In this document: in pieces, positions 8,230 through 16,775 of the stretch
Layout: every line of letters begins with the position of its first letter
How positions within the stretch are numbered: position 1 is the stretch's first letter
Assembly (NCBI RefSeq): GCF_026625645.1
Contig: NZ_CP113056.1
Span: forward strand, 2,765,001-2,829,000
Reading direction: 5' to 3'
Origin: Ancylobacter sp. SL191
GTDB taxonomy: Bacteria > Pseudomonadota > Alphaproteobacteria > Rhizobiales > Xanthobacteraceae
Length of the DNA: 64,000 nt
Position numbers and translations under genes: made by a program
The notes under the pieces: model-generated
The model's input: only the letters and a program-made list of their open reading frames with translations
Databases searched by the model: none
What the model was told of the DNA's origin: nothing

Positions 8230-9729
8230 TTGGAAATCTTTGACAATCTGGCGCTCGGCTTCTCCGTCGCCTTCACCTTCCAGAACATTCTCTACTGCTT
8301 CCTGGGGGTGCTGCTGGGCACGCTGATCGGCGTTTTGCCGGGCCTCGGCCCGGTGCCGACCATCGCCATGCTGCTGCCGATCACCTTCGGCCTGCCGCCG
8401 GTGGCGGCGCTCATCATGCTCGCCGGCATCTATTACGGCGCGCAATATGGCGGCTCGACCACGGCCATCCTGATCAACCTGCCGGGCGAGAGTTCGTCCG
8501 TCGTCACCGCCATTGACGGCTACCAGATGGCCCGCCAGGGCCGGGCCGGCGCCGCGCTTGCAACCGCCGCGCTCGGCTCCTTCTTCGCCGGCTCGGTCGC
8601 CACCTTCCTGCTCGCCGTCTTCGCCCCACCGCTCGCCGACCTCGCGCTCAAATTCGGCCCGCCCGAGTATTTTGCGCTGATGGTTCTAGGGCTTGTGGCC
8701 TCCGTCGCGCTGGCGTCGGGCTCCGTCATCAAGGCGCTGGCGATGGTGGTGCTGGGCATTCTGCTCGGCCTCTCCGGTCAGGACGTCTACACCGGCACCC
8801 CACGCTTCACCTTCGACATGATCGAGCTGGCGGATGGAATCGAGTTCGTGGCGCTGGCCATGGGCGTGTTCGGCATCGGCGAGATCGTGCGCAATCTCGA
8901 GGACGAGCACACCCGCACGGTGATGGTGCAGAAGGTGAAGGGCCTGCTGCTCTCCAAGGAGGACTTCAAGCGCATCATCGGCCCGGTGATTCGCGGCACC
9001 TTCCTCGGCTCCTTCCTCGGCATCCTGCCGGGCGGCGGCGCGATCCTGTCGTCCTTCGCCGCCTATTCCATCGAGAAGAAGATCTCCCGCCACCCCGAGC
9101 GCTTCGGCAAGGGGGCCATTGAGGGCGTGGCGGGGCCGGAATCGGCTAATAATGCGGGCGCGCAGACCTCCTTTATCCCCATGCTGACGCTCGGCATTCC
9201 GTCCAACCCGGTGATGGCGCTGATGATCGGCGCGCTGATCATCCAGGGCATCGTGCCCGGCCCGAACGTCGTCAACGAGCAGCCGAGCCTGTTCTGGGGC
9301 ATTGTCGCGTCGATGTGGATCGGCAATTTCCTGCTGGTGGTGCTCAACCTGCCGCTGATCGGCATCTGGGTCCGGCTGCTCACCGTGCCCTATCACATCC
9401 TCTTCCCGCTCATCGTTGGCTTCTGCTGCATCGGCGTCTACAGCGTCAACAATAACAACTTTGACGTGTATACGATGGCCATCTTCGGCCTCATCGGCTA
9501 CGTCCTCGTCAAGCTACACTGCGAACCCGCGCCACTTTTACTTGGGTTCATTATTGGGCCTATGCTTGAGGAATATTTGCGTCGTGCTATGCTGATATCG
9601 CGAGGTGATCCGCTGGTCTTCATCTCGCGTCCGATTTCTGCGACGATGCTGGCGCTGGCGGCGCTGGCGTTGCTGGTCGTGCTGCTGCCCTCCGTGCGCA
9701 AGAAGCGCGACGAGGCGTTCAAAGAATGA
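8230..9729 (+). CDS. tctA: Tripartite tricarboxylate transporter large permease (TctA family)
   Basis: A 499-residue polytopic membrane protein with the TctA hallmarks: GTLIGVLPGLGPVPTIAMLLP near the N-terminus and GSFLGILPGGGAILSSFAAY plus ESANNAGAQTSFIPMLTLGIP in the centre. These duplicated glycine/proline-rich segments are thought to form the transport path. The start appears to be TTG at 8230, with GGGAG nine bases upstream; no better ATG exists in the frame. With TctC and TctB it completes a secondary transporter for a carboxylate. No two-component regulator (TctDE) lies beside the cluster. Confidence 0.92.
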   Translation: MEIFDNLALGFSVAFTFQNILYCFLGVLLGTLIGVLPGLGPVPTIAMLLPITFGLPPVAALIMLAGIYYGAQYGGSTTAILINLPGESSSVVTAIDGYQMARQGRAGAALATAALGSFFAGSVATFLLAVFAPPLADLALKFGPPEYFALMVLGLVASVALASGSVIKALAMVVLGILLGLSGQDVYTGTPRFTFDMIELADGIEFVALAMGVFGIGEIVRNLEDEHTRTVMVQKVKGLLLSKEDFKRIIGPVIRGTFLGSFLGILPGGGAILSSFAAYSIEKKISRHPERFGKGAIEGVAGPESANNAGAQTSFIPMLTLGIPSNPVMALMIGALIIQGIVPGPNVVNEQPSLFWGIVASMWIGNFLLVVLNLPLIGIWVRLLTVPYHILFPLIVGFCCIGVYSVNNNNFDVYTMAIFGLIGYVLVKLHCEPAPLLLGFIIGPMLEEYLRRAMLISRGDPLVFISRPISATMLALAALALLVVLLPSVRKKRDEAFKE

Positions 9730-9819
9730 GGACAACTGGCAGGGGGGTGTAGACAGGCCGGAATCGCTTTGCTACATGACCCCCCGTTCGCGGGACGTTG
9801 TTCCGCAGACACCCGGTCC

Positions 9820-9895
<76 letters not shown>

Positions 9896-10340
9896 TCTCC
9901 TCCCAGGACATGAAAATTTCGGACGGGTGTCCGCCGGCAGGTGGTCGGTAGTTTCTTTAGATTAGCTTCATTATACCACTACCGCGCTTATGGTGCGCGC
10001 TAGCCTGCTTCCATGTTCGACGGGATACATCGCGCCGATCAGCAGCTTCTCGTCGTGGAGGGTCCGCAAATCAGGATCGTCGCGGCCAATGCGGCGGCGT
10101 GCGGGCTGCTCGATCAGCCGACTCTGGAAGAGGGCGCGCGGGCCGGGCGAGTGCGACGTCGATGGGCTGATGGAGCGACAGGCCGGGCGCTCTACCGGGC
10201 CAAAGCCGCCGGCCGTGGCCGGGTCGTCATCGACGGCTCGTGAACGCGTCCGCCGCCCGGCTGTGCTAGGTTGAAACGTCACGGCGATCCCTTCCGGGGA
10301 CGCCACTGCCGGAGGCGTTGTCATTTCCCACCAACTGTCG
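9896..10340. other. Gene-poor stretch after tRNA-Lys
   Basis: These 445 bases hold no intact gene I trust. The first 100 bases are AT-rich relative to surroundings (TAGTTTCTTTAGATTAGC). The middle holds the degraded PAS/GGDEF scar described separately. The last 60 lead into the small zinc-ribbon gene. I found no duplicated 3' end of the tRNA that would mark an attachment site within the window. Confidence 0.6.
10013..10243 (+). pseudogene. Remnant of a PAS-GGDEF diguanylate cyclase gene (internal deletion)
   Basis: The 76-residue reading frame joins two recognisable fragments. The first 45 residues look like the start of a PAS sensor (LLVVEGPQIRIVAANAAACG). The last 25 (RALYRAKAAGRGRVVIDGS) look like the extreme C-terminus of a GGDEF domain, whose usual ending is ADRALYRAKAAGRNRV. 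The catalytic GGDEF core and most of the PAS domain, several hundred residues, are missing between them. This suggests an in-frame deletion. An expressed small protein cannot be excluded, but no convincing ribosome-binding site precedes the ATG. Confidence 0.55.
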
Positions 10341-10535
10341 ATGATCTGCGCGCATTGCCAACGCTGCGGCCGTCGCTCCGCGCTTGGCACGGGCGATGCG
10401 ACCGCTCTTGAAGAAGCCGATCCCACCGAGCCGGCGCCGCGCCTGCGCTGCGACATGTGCGGCGGGCGTCGCGTGACGCTGTTCCGTGCGCGTGGGCCGA
10501 TGGAAATGATCGCCTTCCTGTCCGGCCGGCTCTAG
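10341..10535 (+). CDS. Small zinc-ribbon-like protein
   Basis: A 64-residue protein with cysteines at 3, 6, 9, 37 and 40 (CAHCQRC near the N-terminus and CDMCGGRRVTL near the C-terminus), consistent with a four-cysteine zinc ribbon; its function is unknown. Short CxxC...CxxC proteins of this kind are common in Hyphomicrobiales. The ATG at 10341 has no close ribosome-binding site. GGAGG at 10311-10315 is instead correctly spaced for an in-frame ATT at 10323, which would add six residues (ISHQLS). The start is therefore uncertain. Confidence 0.55.
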   Translation: MICAHCQRCGRRSALGTGDATALEEADPTEPAPRLRCDMCGGRRVTLFRARGPMEMIAFLSGRL

Positions 10536-10573
10536 CGCGGCGAACCATTCGAGCCTTGCCGCGTTGTCTGCCC

Positions 10574-10600
10574 GAGCACTCGACGGCGAGCACTCGACGG
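10574..10600. repeat. Tandem 14-bp direct repeat before the 98-residue protein gene
   Basis: GAGCACTCGACGG occurs at 10574-10586 and again at 10588-10600, directly before the ribosome-binding site (GGGAGGA) of the next gene. It may be a simple tandem duplication or a binding-site pair. Confidence 0.6.
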
Positions 10601-10612
10601 GAGGACAGCGAC

Positions 10613-10909
10613 ATGGCCAATGGCGATCCGTTTTCGAACAATGTTGACAAGGCTCTGGGCACCACGGGCCATGGCGGCGCAACGGCAGGCTCCGGCACGA
10701 CCTCTAGCGCCTATGGCAGCGGCTCGACGGCTTCCACGTCCGGCAGCGCCCGTACGTCGCCGACCGAAGGGCTGGGGGCGGGCCTGGAGCGCGATGCTCG
10801 CACGGCCCTGAACTCGACCGGCGGGGCGAGTGAACGCCGCTTCTCCTTCAACATGCTGCTGGCGACGGCTGTCGCCGGCTACGCGCTCGGGCGCCTGCTC
10901 CCGCGCTGA
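10613..10909 (+). CDS. Small Ser/Gly/Thr-rich tail-anchored protein
   Basis: A 98-residue protein not recognised as a named family. Residues 1-60 are low-complexity Gly/Ser/Thr/Ala. Residues 75-98 form a short hydrophobic helix after a basic turn (ERRFSFNMLLATAVAGYALGRLLPR). The ending resembles the single C-terminal membrane helix of YqjD/ElaB-type ribosome-associated inner-membrane proteins, though the rest does not. GGGAGGACAGCGAC gives a good ribosome-binding site for the ATG at 10613. It may be cotranscribed with the transglutaminase gene 21 bases downstream. Confidence 0.6.
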   Translation: MANGDPFSNNVDKALGTTGHGGATAGSGTTSSAYGSGSTASTSGSARTSPTEGLGAGLERDARTALNSTGGASERRFSFNMLLATAVAGYALGRLLPR

Positions 10910-10930
10910 GCGGCTCCCGGAAAGGTCATT

Positions 10931-11821
10931 ATGCAGACTCTCACCGTGCGCCACCTCACGCGCTACACCTACGCCAACCCTGTCGAGTTCCAGCCGCATC
11001 GGCTGATGCTGCGTCCCCGTGACAGCCATGACCTGCGTCTGGTCGCGGCGCAGCTCACGCTCTGGCCGCCCGCCAATGTGCGCTGGATGCATGACGTGTT
11101 CGGCAACTCGGTGGCGACGGTGGACTTCACCGAGCCGGCCAACGAGCTGTCGATCGAAAGTGTGCTGACCATCGAACGCTATGGGCTGGGCGGCCTCGAC
11201 TTCGAGATCGCCGAGGCGGCGAAGGAGTACCCCTTCGTCTACTCGCCCGATGACCGAACCGATCTCGGGCGCATGCTCGAGCCGCACTATCCCGACCCTA
11301 TGGGCGAGCTTGAGCAATGGGCCAAGGGCTTCATCGCCGGGCGCCCGACCGATACGATGGCTCTGGTGACCGACATCAACAACAGCATCCATCAGGGCTT
11401 CGCCTATCAGGTTCGCCATGAGCAGGGCACGCAGCCGCCGCTTGAAACGTTGCGGCTGGGGTCGGGCTCCTGCCGCGATTTCGCATTGTTGCTGATCGAG
11501 GCTGTGCGCGCCCTTGGCTTCGGCGCGCGCTTCGTGACCGGCTACCTCTACGACCCGGCGCTGGATGGCGACGGGCCGGCGGTTATCGGCGCGGGGGCGA
11601 CGCATGCCTGGGCGGATATCTATCTGCCGGGCGCGGGCTGGGTCGAGTTCGACCCGACGAATGGCACCATCGCGGCCGACAACCTGATCCGCGTTGCGGT
11701 CACGCGCGACCCCAGCCAGGCGGTTCCCGTCACCGGCGGCTTTACCGGTCTCACCGGCGACTATCTGGGGATGGAGGTCAACGTCTCCGTACGTTCCCAG
11801 CCCGAGCCGCTGGCCGCCTGA
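10931..11821 (+). CDS. Transglutaminase-like cysteine protease family protein
   Basis: A 296-residue cytoplasmic protein with an N-terminal beta-barrel-type domain (MQTLTVRHLTRYTYANPVEFQPHRL) and a transglutaminase-like core. The catalytic triad is visible: Cys in LGSGSCRDFALLLIEAVRALG, His in GATHAWADIYLPGAGWVEFDP and Asp in WVEFDPTNG. This architecture belongs to the bacterial transglutaminase-like group that often accompanies circularly permuted ATP-grasp and alpha-E proteins in peptide-modification clusters. Those partners are not next to it here. The substrate is unknown. Confidence 0.82.
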   Translation: MQTLTVRHLTRYTYANPVEFQPHRLMLRPRDSHDLRLVAAQLTLWPPANVRWMHDVFGNSVATVDFTEPANELSIESVLTIERYGLGGLDFEIAEAAKEYPFVYSPDDRTDLGRMLEPHYPDPMGELEQWAKGFIAGRPTDTMALVTDINNSIHQGFAYQVRHEQGTQPPLETLRLGSGSCRDFALLLIEAVRALGFGARFVTGYLYDPALDGDGPAVIGAGATHAWADIYLPGAGWVEFDPTNGTIAADNLIRVAVTRDPSQAVPVTGGFTGLTGDYLGMEVNVSVRSQPEPLAA

Positions 11822-11837
11822 GACCTCTCAACCTAAA

Positions 11838-11864
11838 ATCCCCCGCAGCACCTTTGCGGGGGAT
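11838..11864 (+). promoter_or_regulatory. Perfect 10-bp hairpin between transglutaminase gene and HXXEE gene
   Basis: ATCCCCCGCA (11838-11847) and TGCGGGGGAT (11855-11864) are perfect inverted repeats around a 7-base loop. The right arm ends six bases before the GTG start of the next gene and includes its only G-rich putative ribosome-binding site. It lacks a T-run. It could therefore act as a weak terminator or mask translation initiation. Confidence 0.6.
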
Positions 11865-11870
11865 GTTGCC

Positions 11871-12344
11871 GTGTCGCTTCAGCTTTGGGCGTGGCTCGCT
11901 CTGATCGCCTACACGCTTCACATCCTCGAAGAATTCTCGTTCGACTGGAGAAACTGGGCGCGCTCGGTCATCAGCCTGCCCGTCGAGTGGAGCGACTTCT
12001 ATCTCACCAATGCGGCTGTGGTTGTGCTGGGCTTCGCGCAGGCGCAGATGTCCGACCTGCTGGCCCTCGCGCCGCTGAGTTTTGCGGCGCTGATGCTCAT
12101 CAACGCCACTTTCTTCCACGTCCTGCCGATGATCGTGTCCCGAGGGCGTTTTTCGCCGGGCACCTTCACCGCCGTGCTGTTCTTCTACCCGGTCGGTTTC
12201 GGCATGTTCTTCGCTGCGGCGCAGGAGGGGAAGCTGTCCGGCACCACGCTCCTTGGCGCCCTTCTCACCGGCGCACTGCTGATGGCGTTTCCGGTTTGCC
12301 TGCTCAAGGCAAAGGGCCTGCCGTATTTCCGGCAGGCCCGCTGA
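11871..12344 (+). CDS. HXXEE domain membrane protein
   Basis: A 157-residue polytopic membrane protein with about five predicted helices. The N-terminal H17-I-L-E20-E21 motif, a second histidine in NATFFHVLPM and the hydrophobic pattern identify the HXXEE family, which has no established function. The start is taken as GTG at 11871, whose only G-rich upstream segment lies inside the preceding hairpin. It ends five bases before the end of the convergent ene-reductase gene. Confidence 0.72.
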   Translation: MSLQLWAWLALIAYTLHILEEFSFDWRNWARSVISLPVEWSDFYLTNAAVVVLGFAQAQMSDLLALAPLSFAALMLINATFFHVLPMIVSRGRFSPGTFTAVLFFYPVGFGMFFAAAQEGKLSGTTLLGALLTGALLMAFPVCLLKAKGLPYFRQAR

Positions 12345-12349
12345 GGTGA

Positions 12350-13441
12350 TCAGGCCACGGCTTCGGCAAGGGCCGGATAGTCGATATAACCTTTGGCGCC
12401 GCCGCCATAGAGCGTGTCGCGGTCGAGCTCGTTGAAGGCGGCTCCTTCACGCAGGCGCTCCACCGCGTCCGGATTGGCGATGAACGCCTTGCCGAAGGCG
12501 ACAAGGTCTGCCTTGCCGCTGGCGACGACATCTTCAGCCATCGCCTTGTCGTAGCCGTTATTGACCATCCAGGCGCCGCTGTAGCGCTTGTGCAGCGCCT
12601 CGAAGTCGAAGCCCGGCACCACGTCGCGCGGGCCGCCCGTAGCGCCCTCGATGATGTGGATATAGACCGGCTTGATCGCCTCCAGCACGTCCAGCACATG
12701 CGCGAAGAGCGCGGCAGGGTCGCTGTCGGAGAGGCCATTGGCCGGCGTCACCGGGGAAATGCGGATGCCGGTACGCGCGGCGCCGATCTCGGCCGTGACG
12801 GCTTCCATGATTTCCTTTAGGAAACGCACGCGGTTCTCGATCGAGCCGCCATAACGGTCGGTGCGCTTGTTGGCGCCATCGCGCAGAAACTGGTCGATCA
12901 GATAGCCATTGGCCGCGTGGATCTCGACACCGTCGAAGCCGGCGCGAATGGCGTTGGCGGCCGCAAGGCGGAAGTCCTCGACAATGCCGGGGATCTCGTC
13001 CGTCTCGAGCGCGCGGGGCTCGTCGACATCGGCAAAACCGTTATTCACATAGGTCTTGGTCTCGGCACGGATCGCCGAGGGCGCGAGCGGTGCGCCACCG
13101 CCGGGCTGCAGCGAACGGTGCGAGACGCGCCCGACATGCCAGAGCTGCACGAAGATGCGCCCACCCTTGGCATGGACGGCGTCCGTCACCTTCTTCCAGC
13201 CCTCGACTTGAGCTTCGGTGAAGATGCCGGGCGTGTCCTGATAGCCCTGCGCGGTCGCGGAAACCTGCGTCGCCTCGGTGATGATGAGACCGGCCGAGGC
13301 GCGCTGGCCGTAATAGGTCACGGCGAGCGGCGAGGGGACGAGGCCCTCGACCGCGCGGTTGCGGGTCAACGGAGCCATGACGATGCGGTTTGTCAGCGTG
13401 ATGTCGCCGAGGCGGTAGCTATCAAAAAGAGAAATCGGCAT
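12350..13441 (-). CDS. Old Yellow Enzyme family alkene reductase
   Basis: A 363-residue FMN-dependent NAD(P)H ene-reductase that would reduce activated C=C bonds or nitrate esters. Visible family features are the [30 protein letters not shown] start, [11 protein letters not shown], and the substrate-binding H-A-A-N in [31 protein letters not shown] and the C-terminal [12 protein letters not shown] flavin-phosphate loop follow. It is closest in style to NemA/GTN reductases. The reading frame continues far upstream of the ATG at 13441, but that extension is only antisense to pncB. The gene is divergent from pncB. Confidence 0.9.
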   Translation of the reverse strand: MPISLFDSYRLGDITLTNRIVMAPLTRNRAVEGLVPSPLAVTYYGQRASAGLIITEATQVSATAQGYQDTPGIFTEAQVEGWKKVTDAVHAKGGRIFVQLWHVGRVSHRSLQPGGGAPLAPSAIRAETKTYVNNGFADVDEPRALETDEIPGIVEDFRLAAANAIRAGFDGVEIHAANGYLIDQFLRDGANKRTDRYGGSIENRVRFLKEIMEAVTAEIGAARTGIRISPVTPANGLSDSDPAALFAHVLDVLEAIKPVYIHIIEGATGGPRDVVPGFDFEALHKRYSGAWMVNNGYDKAMAEDVVASGKADLVAFGKAFIANPDAVERLREGAAFNELDRDTLYGGGAKGYIDYPALAEAVA

Positions 13442-13651
13442 TGCGGAAATCCTGTCCGTGAGACTGTGATCGCGTTGCACGTAGTCATCCTTCCGGCGGA
13501 GGGAAGAGGCGCCCAACGTGCATTGCTGCAATGCAGCGCGTCGAGCCGTGGCTTTTTCGCGTGTCCGACATCTGGGCATTCTCGGCCGGATCGCTGCACA
13601 TGGGCGCCGCGATGCACTAGAAGGGGGGGCCGGCCCACAGAGCGTTCCCGC

Positions 13652-14944
13652 ATGATCGATATCGCCTCGCGCGTCTACAATCACACTTGGAAGATCGACC
13701 CGATCGTGCGCTCGGTGCTCGATACTGACTTCTACAAGCTGTTGATGGCACAGACGATCTACCGTCGGCATTTCCAGACGCGGGTGACCTTCGGCATCAT
13801 CAACCGCACCGCGCATGTGCGCATCGCTGATTTTGTCGACGAGGGCGAACTGCGCGAGCAGCTCGACCATGTGCGCTCGCTCTCCCTCACCCGAGGCGAG
13901 TCGACCTGGCTGCGCGGCAACATGTTCTACGGCAAGCGCCAGATGTTCTCGCCGGACTTCATGGCCTGGTTCGAGGGCTTCCGCTTTCCGGCCTATCACC
14001 TCGAAAAGCGCGACGGGCAATATGAGCTGACCTTCGAGGGCCCATGGATCGAGACCACCATGTGGGAGGTGCCGGCGCTCGCCATCATCAACGAGCTGCG
14101 CTCGCGCGCCGTCTTGCGCAGTCTGGGGCGGTTCGAACTGCAGGTGCTTTACGCCCAGGCGATGACGCGGGTTTGGGAGAAGGTCCAGCGGCTGCGCGCG
14201 CTCGGCGGGGTCAATGTCGCCGATTTCGGCACGCGCCGGCGTCATGGCTTCCTGTGGCAGGACTGGTGCGTGCAGGCGATGATGGAGGGGTTGGGCGAGA
14301 GCTTCCTCGGCACCTCCAATTGCCTCATCGCCATGCGCCGCGAGGTCGAGGCTACCGGCACCAATGCCCATGAACTGCCCATGGTCTATGCCGCGCTGGC
14401 GCGCTCCGACGCGGAACTCGCCGACGCGCCTTACAAGGTGCTGTCGGACTGGCAGAAGGACTATGAGGGCAATCTGCGGGTCATCCTCCCTGACACCTTC
14501 GGCACGACGCATTTTCTCCAGGAGGCGCCCGACTGGGTGACGAACTGGACCGGCATTCGAATCGATTCGAAGGATCCCATCGAGGGTGGCGAGGAAGCGA
14601 TCGCCTGGTGGATCGCGCGGGGACAGGATCCGCGCACCAAGCTCGCCATCTTCTCCGACGGCCTCGATATCGCGGACATCGAGACCATCTATCGCCACTT
14701 CCAGGGCCGGATGCGTATCGGCTTCGGCTGGGGGACCCTGCTGACCAACGATTTCCGCGACTTCGTGCCGGAGGGGCGGCTCGACCCGATTTCCATCGTC
14801 TGCAAGGTGATTTCCGCCGACGGCCATCCCACCGTGAAACTGTCCGACAACGCCACCAAGGCTATGGGTCCGGCTGACGAAATCGCCCGCTATCGGCGGG
14901 TGTTCCATGCCACCGAACAGCCCCGCCGCGAACTCGCCGTTTAG
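13652..14944 (+). CDS. pncB: Nicotinate phosphoribosyltransferase
   Basis: A 430-residue enzyme that converts nicotinate and PRPP to nicotinate mononucleotide in NAD salvage, with ATP hydrolysis. The N-terminus [20 protein letters not shown] is diagnostic. [25 protein letters not shown] carries the conserved histidine of the GTxAHE motif that is phosphorylated during turnover. [14 protein letters not shown] binds phosphate near the C-terminus. Upstream in-frame sequence to 12917 is antisense to the ene-reductase gene and is not counted. Confidence 0.93.
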   Translation: MIDIASRVYNHTWKIDPIVRSVLDTDFYKLLMAQTIYRRHFQTRVTFGIINRTAHVRIADFVDEGELREQLDHVRSLSLTRGESTWLRGNMFYGKRQMFSPDFMAWFEGFRFPAYHLEKRDGQYELTFEGPWIETTMWEVPALAIINELRSRAVLRSLGRFELQVLYAQAMTRVWEKVQRLRALGGVNVADFGTRRRHGFLWQDWCVQAMMEGLGESFLGTSNCLIAMRREVEATGTNAHELPMVYAALARSDAELADAPYKVLSDWQKDYEGNLRVILPDTFGTTHFLQEAPDWVTNWTGIRIDSKDPIEGGEEAIAWWIARGQDPRTKLAIFSDGLDIADIETIYRHFQGRMRIGFGWGTLLTNDFRDFVPEGRLDPISIVCKVISADGHPTVKLSDNATKAMGPADEIARYRRVFHATEQPRRELAV

Positions 14945-15319
14945 GCCCGGAGCGGAGGTATTAATTTCGCGTGTGCGAATGCGCCGCGCCGGTGGGCCCA
15001 GAGTTGCCGCAATCGCCATACAAGTTGAAAAACCCGCGATGTTGCTTTCTTGCATCAACGCGCCCGATGCGGTTAGTGTGTCGCCGGAGCGTGCGGGAAG
15101 TAACTTGGTAGTGGCGTGAGTCCCTCGGGACTGGCCACAAAATCGGAAGCAACGCATGCGGCGTGTCGAGCACTGCGAAACCGAGTGGATGGTAGTGGAT
15201 AGGGGCGGACTGGGTTCGCCCGAGGCTCGATCCCGTACCGAAACCGGTCGTATGATGCCGACATCCGCAGGCCTTCGCTGGTCGTGGACGATGGTCCCGG
15301 CCGCGGTGATCGCAGAGTG
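14945..15319. other. Intergenic region before the SH3-domain protein gene
   Basis: These 375 bases contain no credible gene. The only clear structure is the hairpin at 15111-15138. A TTGAAA (about 15025) could be a -35 element, but no convincing -10 follows at the right spacing. Confidence 0.5.
15111..15138. other. Stable intergenic hairpin without T-run
   Basis: AGTCCC and GGGACT (15119-15124 and 15127-15132) form a tight stem with a two-base loop, extended by GTGGC (15111) pairing with GCCAC (15134-15138). It has no following T-run and lies about 170 bases from pncB. It may be part of a leader RNA or a remnant repeat. Confidence 0.45.
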
Positions 15320-16633
15320 ATGCGCGCCATGTCGACCTCGACGCAGGAACAGCGCGGCTCCGGCCTTTCGTCCACGCTGGTCAAGGATTTCCGCGCCATT
15401 CTCACGGCTCTTGAGCAGGAGAAGGCGACCCGCGCGGATAGCGCGCCGCCTGAGCGCCTTCTAGTAGCCGAGCCGGTCGCCGAGCCGGTACGGCCGTTGG
15501 TCACGCGCCGCGAACCCATCGAGAAACCGGCGCCGGCTCCCTATTCCGAAGTCCGCAGCCGGATCGCCGCCCTTGGGGACGTCCGGGACATGTTCCCCTC
15601 CCGGCCCGCGACGAGCGAACCCGCCCATCCGCCGGCGCCGCTTTCTTCCGAAGCTCAGCCTGTTCCCGCCCAGCTTCGCCCCGCAGCCCTGCGCCCGGTT
15701 GCCCAGCCGCTCGCTGATTCGTCCGTCTCCGAGCCCCGCCGCCGCGGCTTTGGCGTTGTTGTACGCTGCGCCGAGGGCGAGACGCCGGCACGCAAGCGCC
15801 GTTCCTCATCCAAGGACGCCTTCACCTGGCAGCGCCTTGGCGTGCTCGCCGTCTTCATGGCGATTGCCGGCGGCGGGGCGGTGGCCCTTCAGTCGGTCGT
15901 CGGTCGCGAGGAAGCGAAGGTCGCGCCGGAGGCGATCGGAAATGCCGCCATTGCCAGCGTTGCGCCGTCGGCCCCGCTGGCCGTGCAGCCAGTGGCGGAC
16001 ACGGCGGTAGCCCCGTCCAACGCGCCGTTCCCCATCGCGGCCCAGCCGCAGCCGAGCGCGGCGCCGAGCGTTGCCGCCGTCGTCGCCGAGGTGCCCCAGC
16101 CCACGCTGCGCAACGCCGAGCCGTTGTTCGAGACCTCACCGGCCCCCGCCAACCTGCCCGGCGTCACCGCCTTCGCCCCGACGGGCGATGCGGGCGCTGA
16201 GGTGCTTCACGCCGACAAGCCCAAGGGCACGACAGAGAGCGCCACAACGACGCTGCCGCGTCAGGCTCCGCTGCCACCGCCGGCGCCGCCCAAGCCGGCT
16301 ATGGTGGCTGCTGCGCCGCCCGCAGCAGCCCCTGTCGCCGCCTCGGCCTCGGAGAGCGACGCAGCCCCGGCCGGCGAGGATGAGGCGCCCGCTGACGGCG
16401 CCGGATTCGGTGGCGCGCCGGTTGGGACGATCACCCTGCGCTCGCCCGTCACCATGCGCGCCGCGCCGAAGAAGGGCGCCGCGCCGGTCGGCAATCTGTC
16501 GAGCGGCCAGAAGGTCGAACTCGTCGCCTGCTCGGGCTGGTGCGAGGTCATTGCCGAGGGCAAGCGCGGCTTCATCTACAAGAGCTTTGTGGATGTCTCG
16601 GCGGTGAAGCCGCTGGAGACCGCGACGCCCTGA
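15320..16633 (+). CDS. Membrane-anchored protein with C-terminal bacterial SH3 domain
   Basis: About 437 residues. A Pro/Ala/Glu-rich cytoplasmic N-terminus leads to one transmembrane helix (WQRLGVLAVFMAIAGGGAVAL, about residues 175-195). A long Pro/Ala-rich periplasmic linker follows. The C-terminal SH3b domain is recognised by ITLRSPVTMRAAPKKGAAPVG, GQKVELVACSGWCEVI and GKRGFIYKSF. SH3b domains of this kind bind peptidoglycan or act in envelope maintenance. In-frame ATGs at 15284, 15320 and 15329 are all possible; none has a strong ribosome-binding site. Confidence 0.72.
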   Translation: MRAMSTSTQEQRGSGLSSTLVKDFRAILTALEQEKATRADSAPPERLLVAEPVAEPVRPLVTRREPIEKPAPAPYSEVRSRIAALGDVRDMFPSRPATSEPAHPPAPLSSEAQPVPAQLRPAALRPVAQPLADSSVSEPRRRGFGVVVRCAEGETPARKRRSSSKDAFTWQRLGVLAVFMAIAGGGAVALQSVVGREEAKVAPEAIGNAAIASVAPSAPLAVQPVADTAVAPSNAPFPIAAQPQPSAAPSVAAVVAEVPQPTLRNAEPLFETSPAPANLPGVTAFAPTGDAGAEVLHADKPKGTTESATTTLPRQAPLPPPAPPKPAMVAAAPPAAAPVAASASESDAAPAGEDEAPADGAGFGGAPVGTITLRSPVTMRAAPKKGAAPVGNLSSGQKVELVACSGWCEVIAEGKRGFIYKSFVDVSAVKPLETATP

Positions 16634-16775
16634 GCGTGGCGCGTCGGTAACATCTTGAATCAATTATTGAGCCGGCAGGTGCGTGGATGGCGCCCCGCGC
16701 GGCTCGTCATGCCCGAGGGCGCATGTTAGACGCCAACTGAACTGTTTGGTCGGCGTGCGTCGCGAGGTCTGCTCA

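Noticed and set aside
9742..9785. GGGGGGT/ACCCCCC inverted repeat between tctA and tRNA-Lys
   Set aside because: The 30-base loop and absence of a T-run make a terminator unlikely; homopolymer runs pair easily by chance.
13442..15157. Long N-terminal extension of the ene-reductase frame to 15157
   Set aside because: It runs antisense to pncB and has no similarity to Old Yellow Enzymes; the ATG at 13441 begins the normal family N-terminus.
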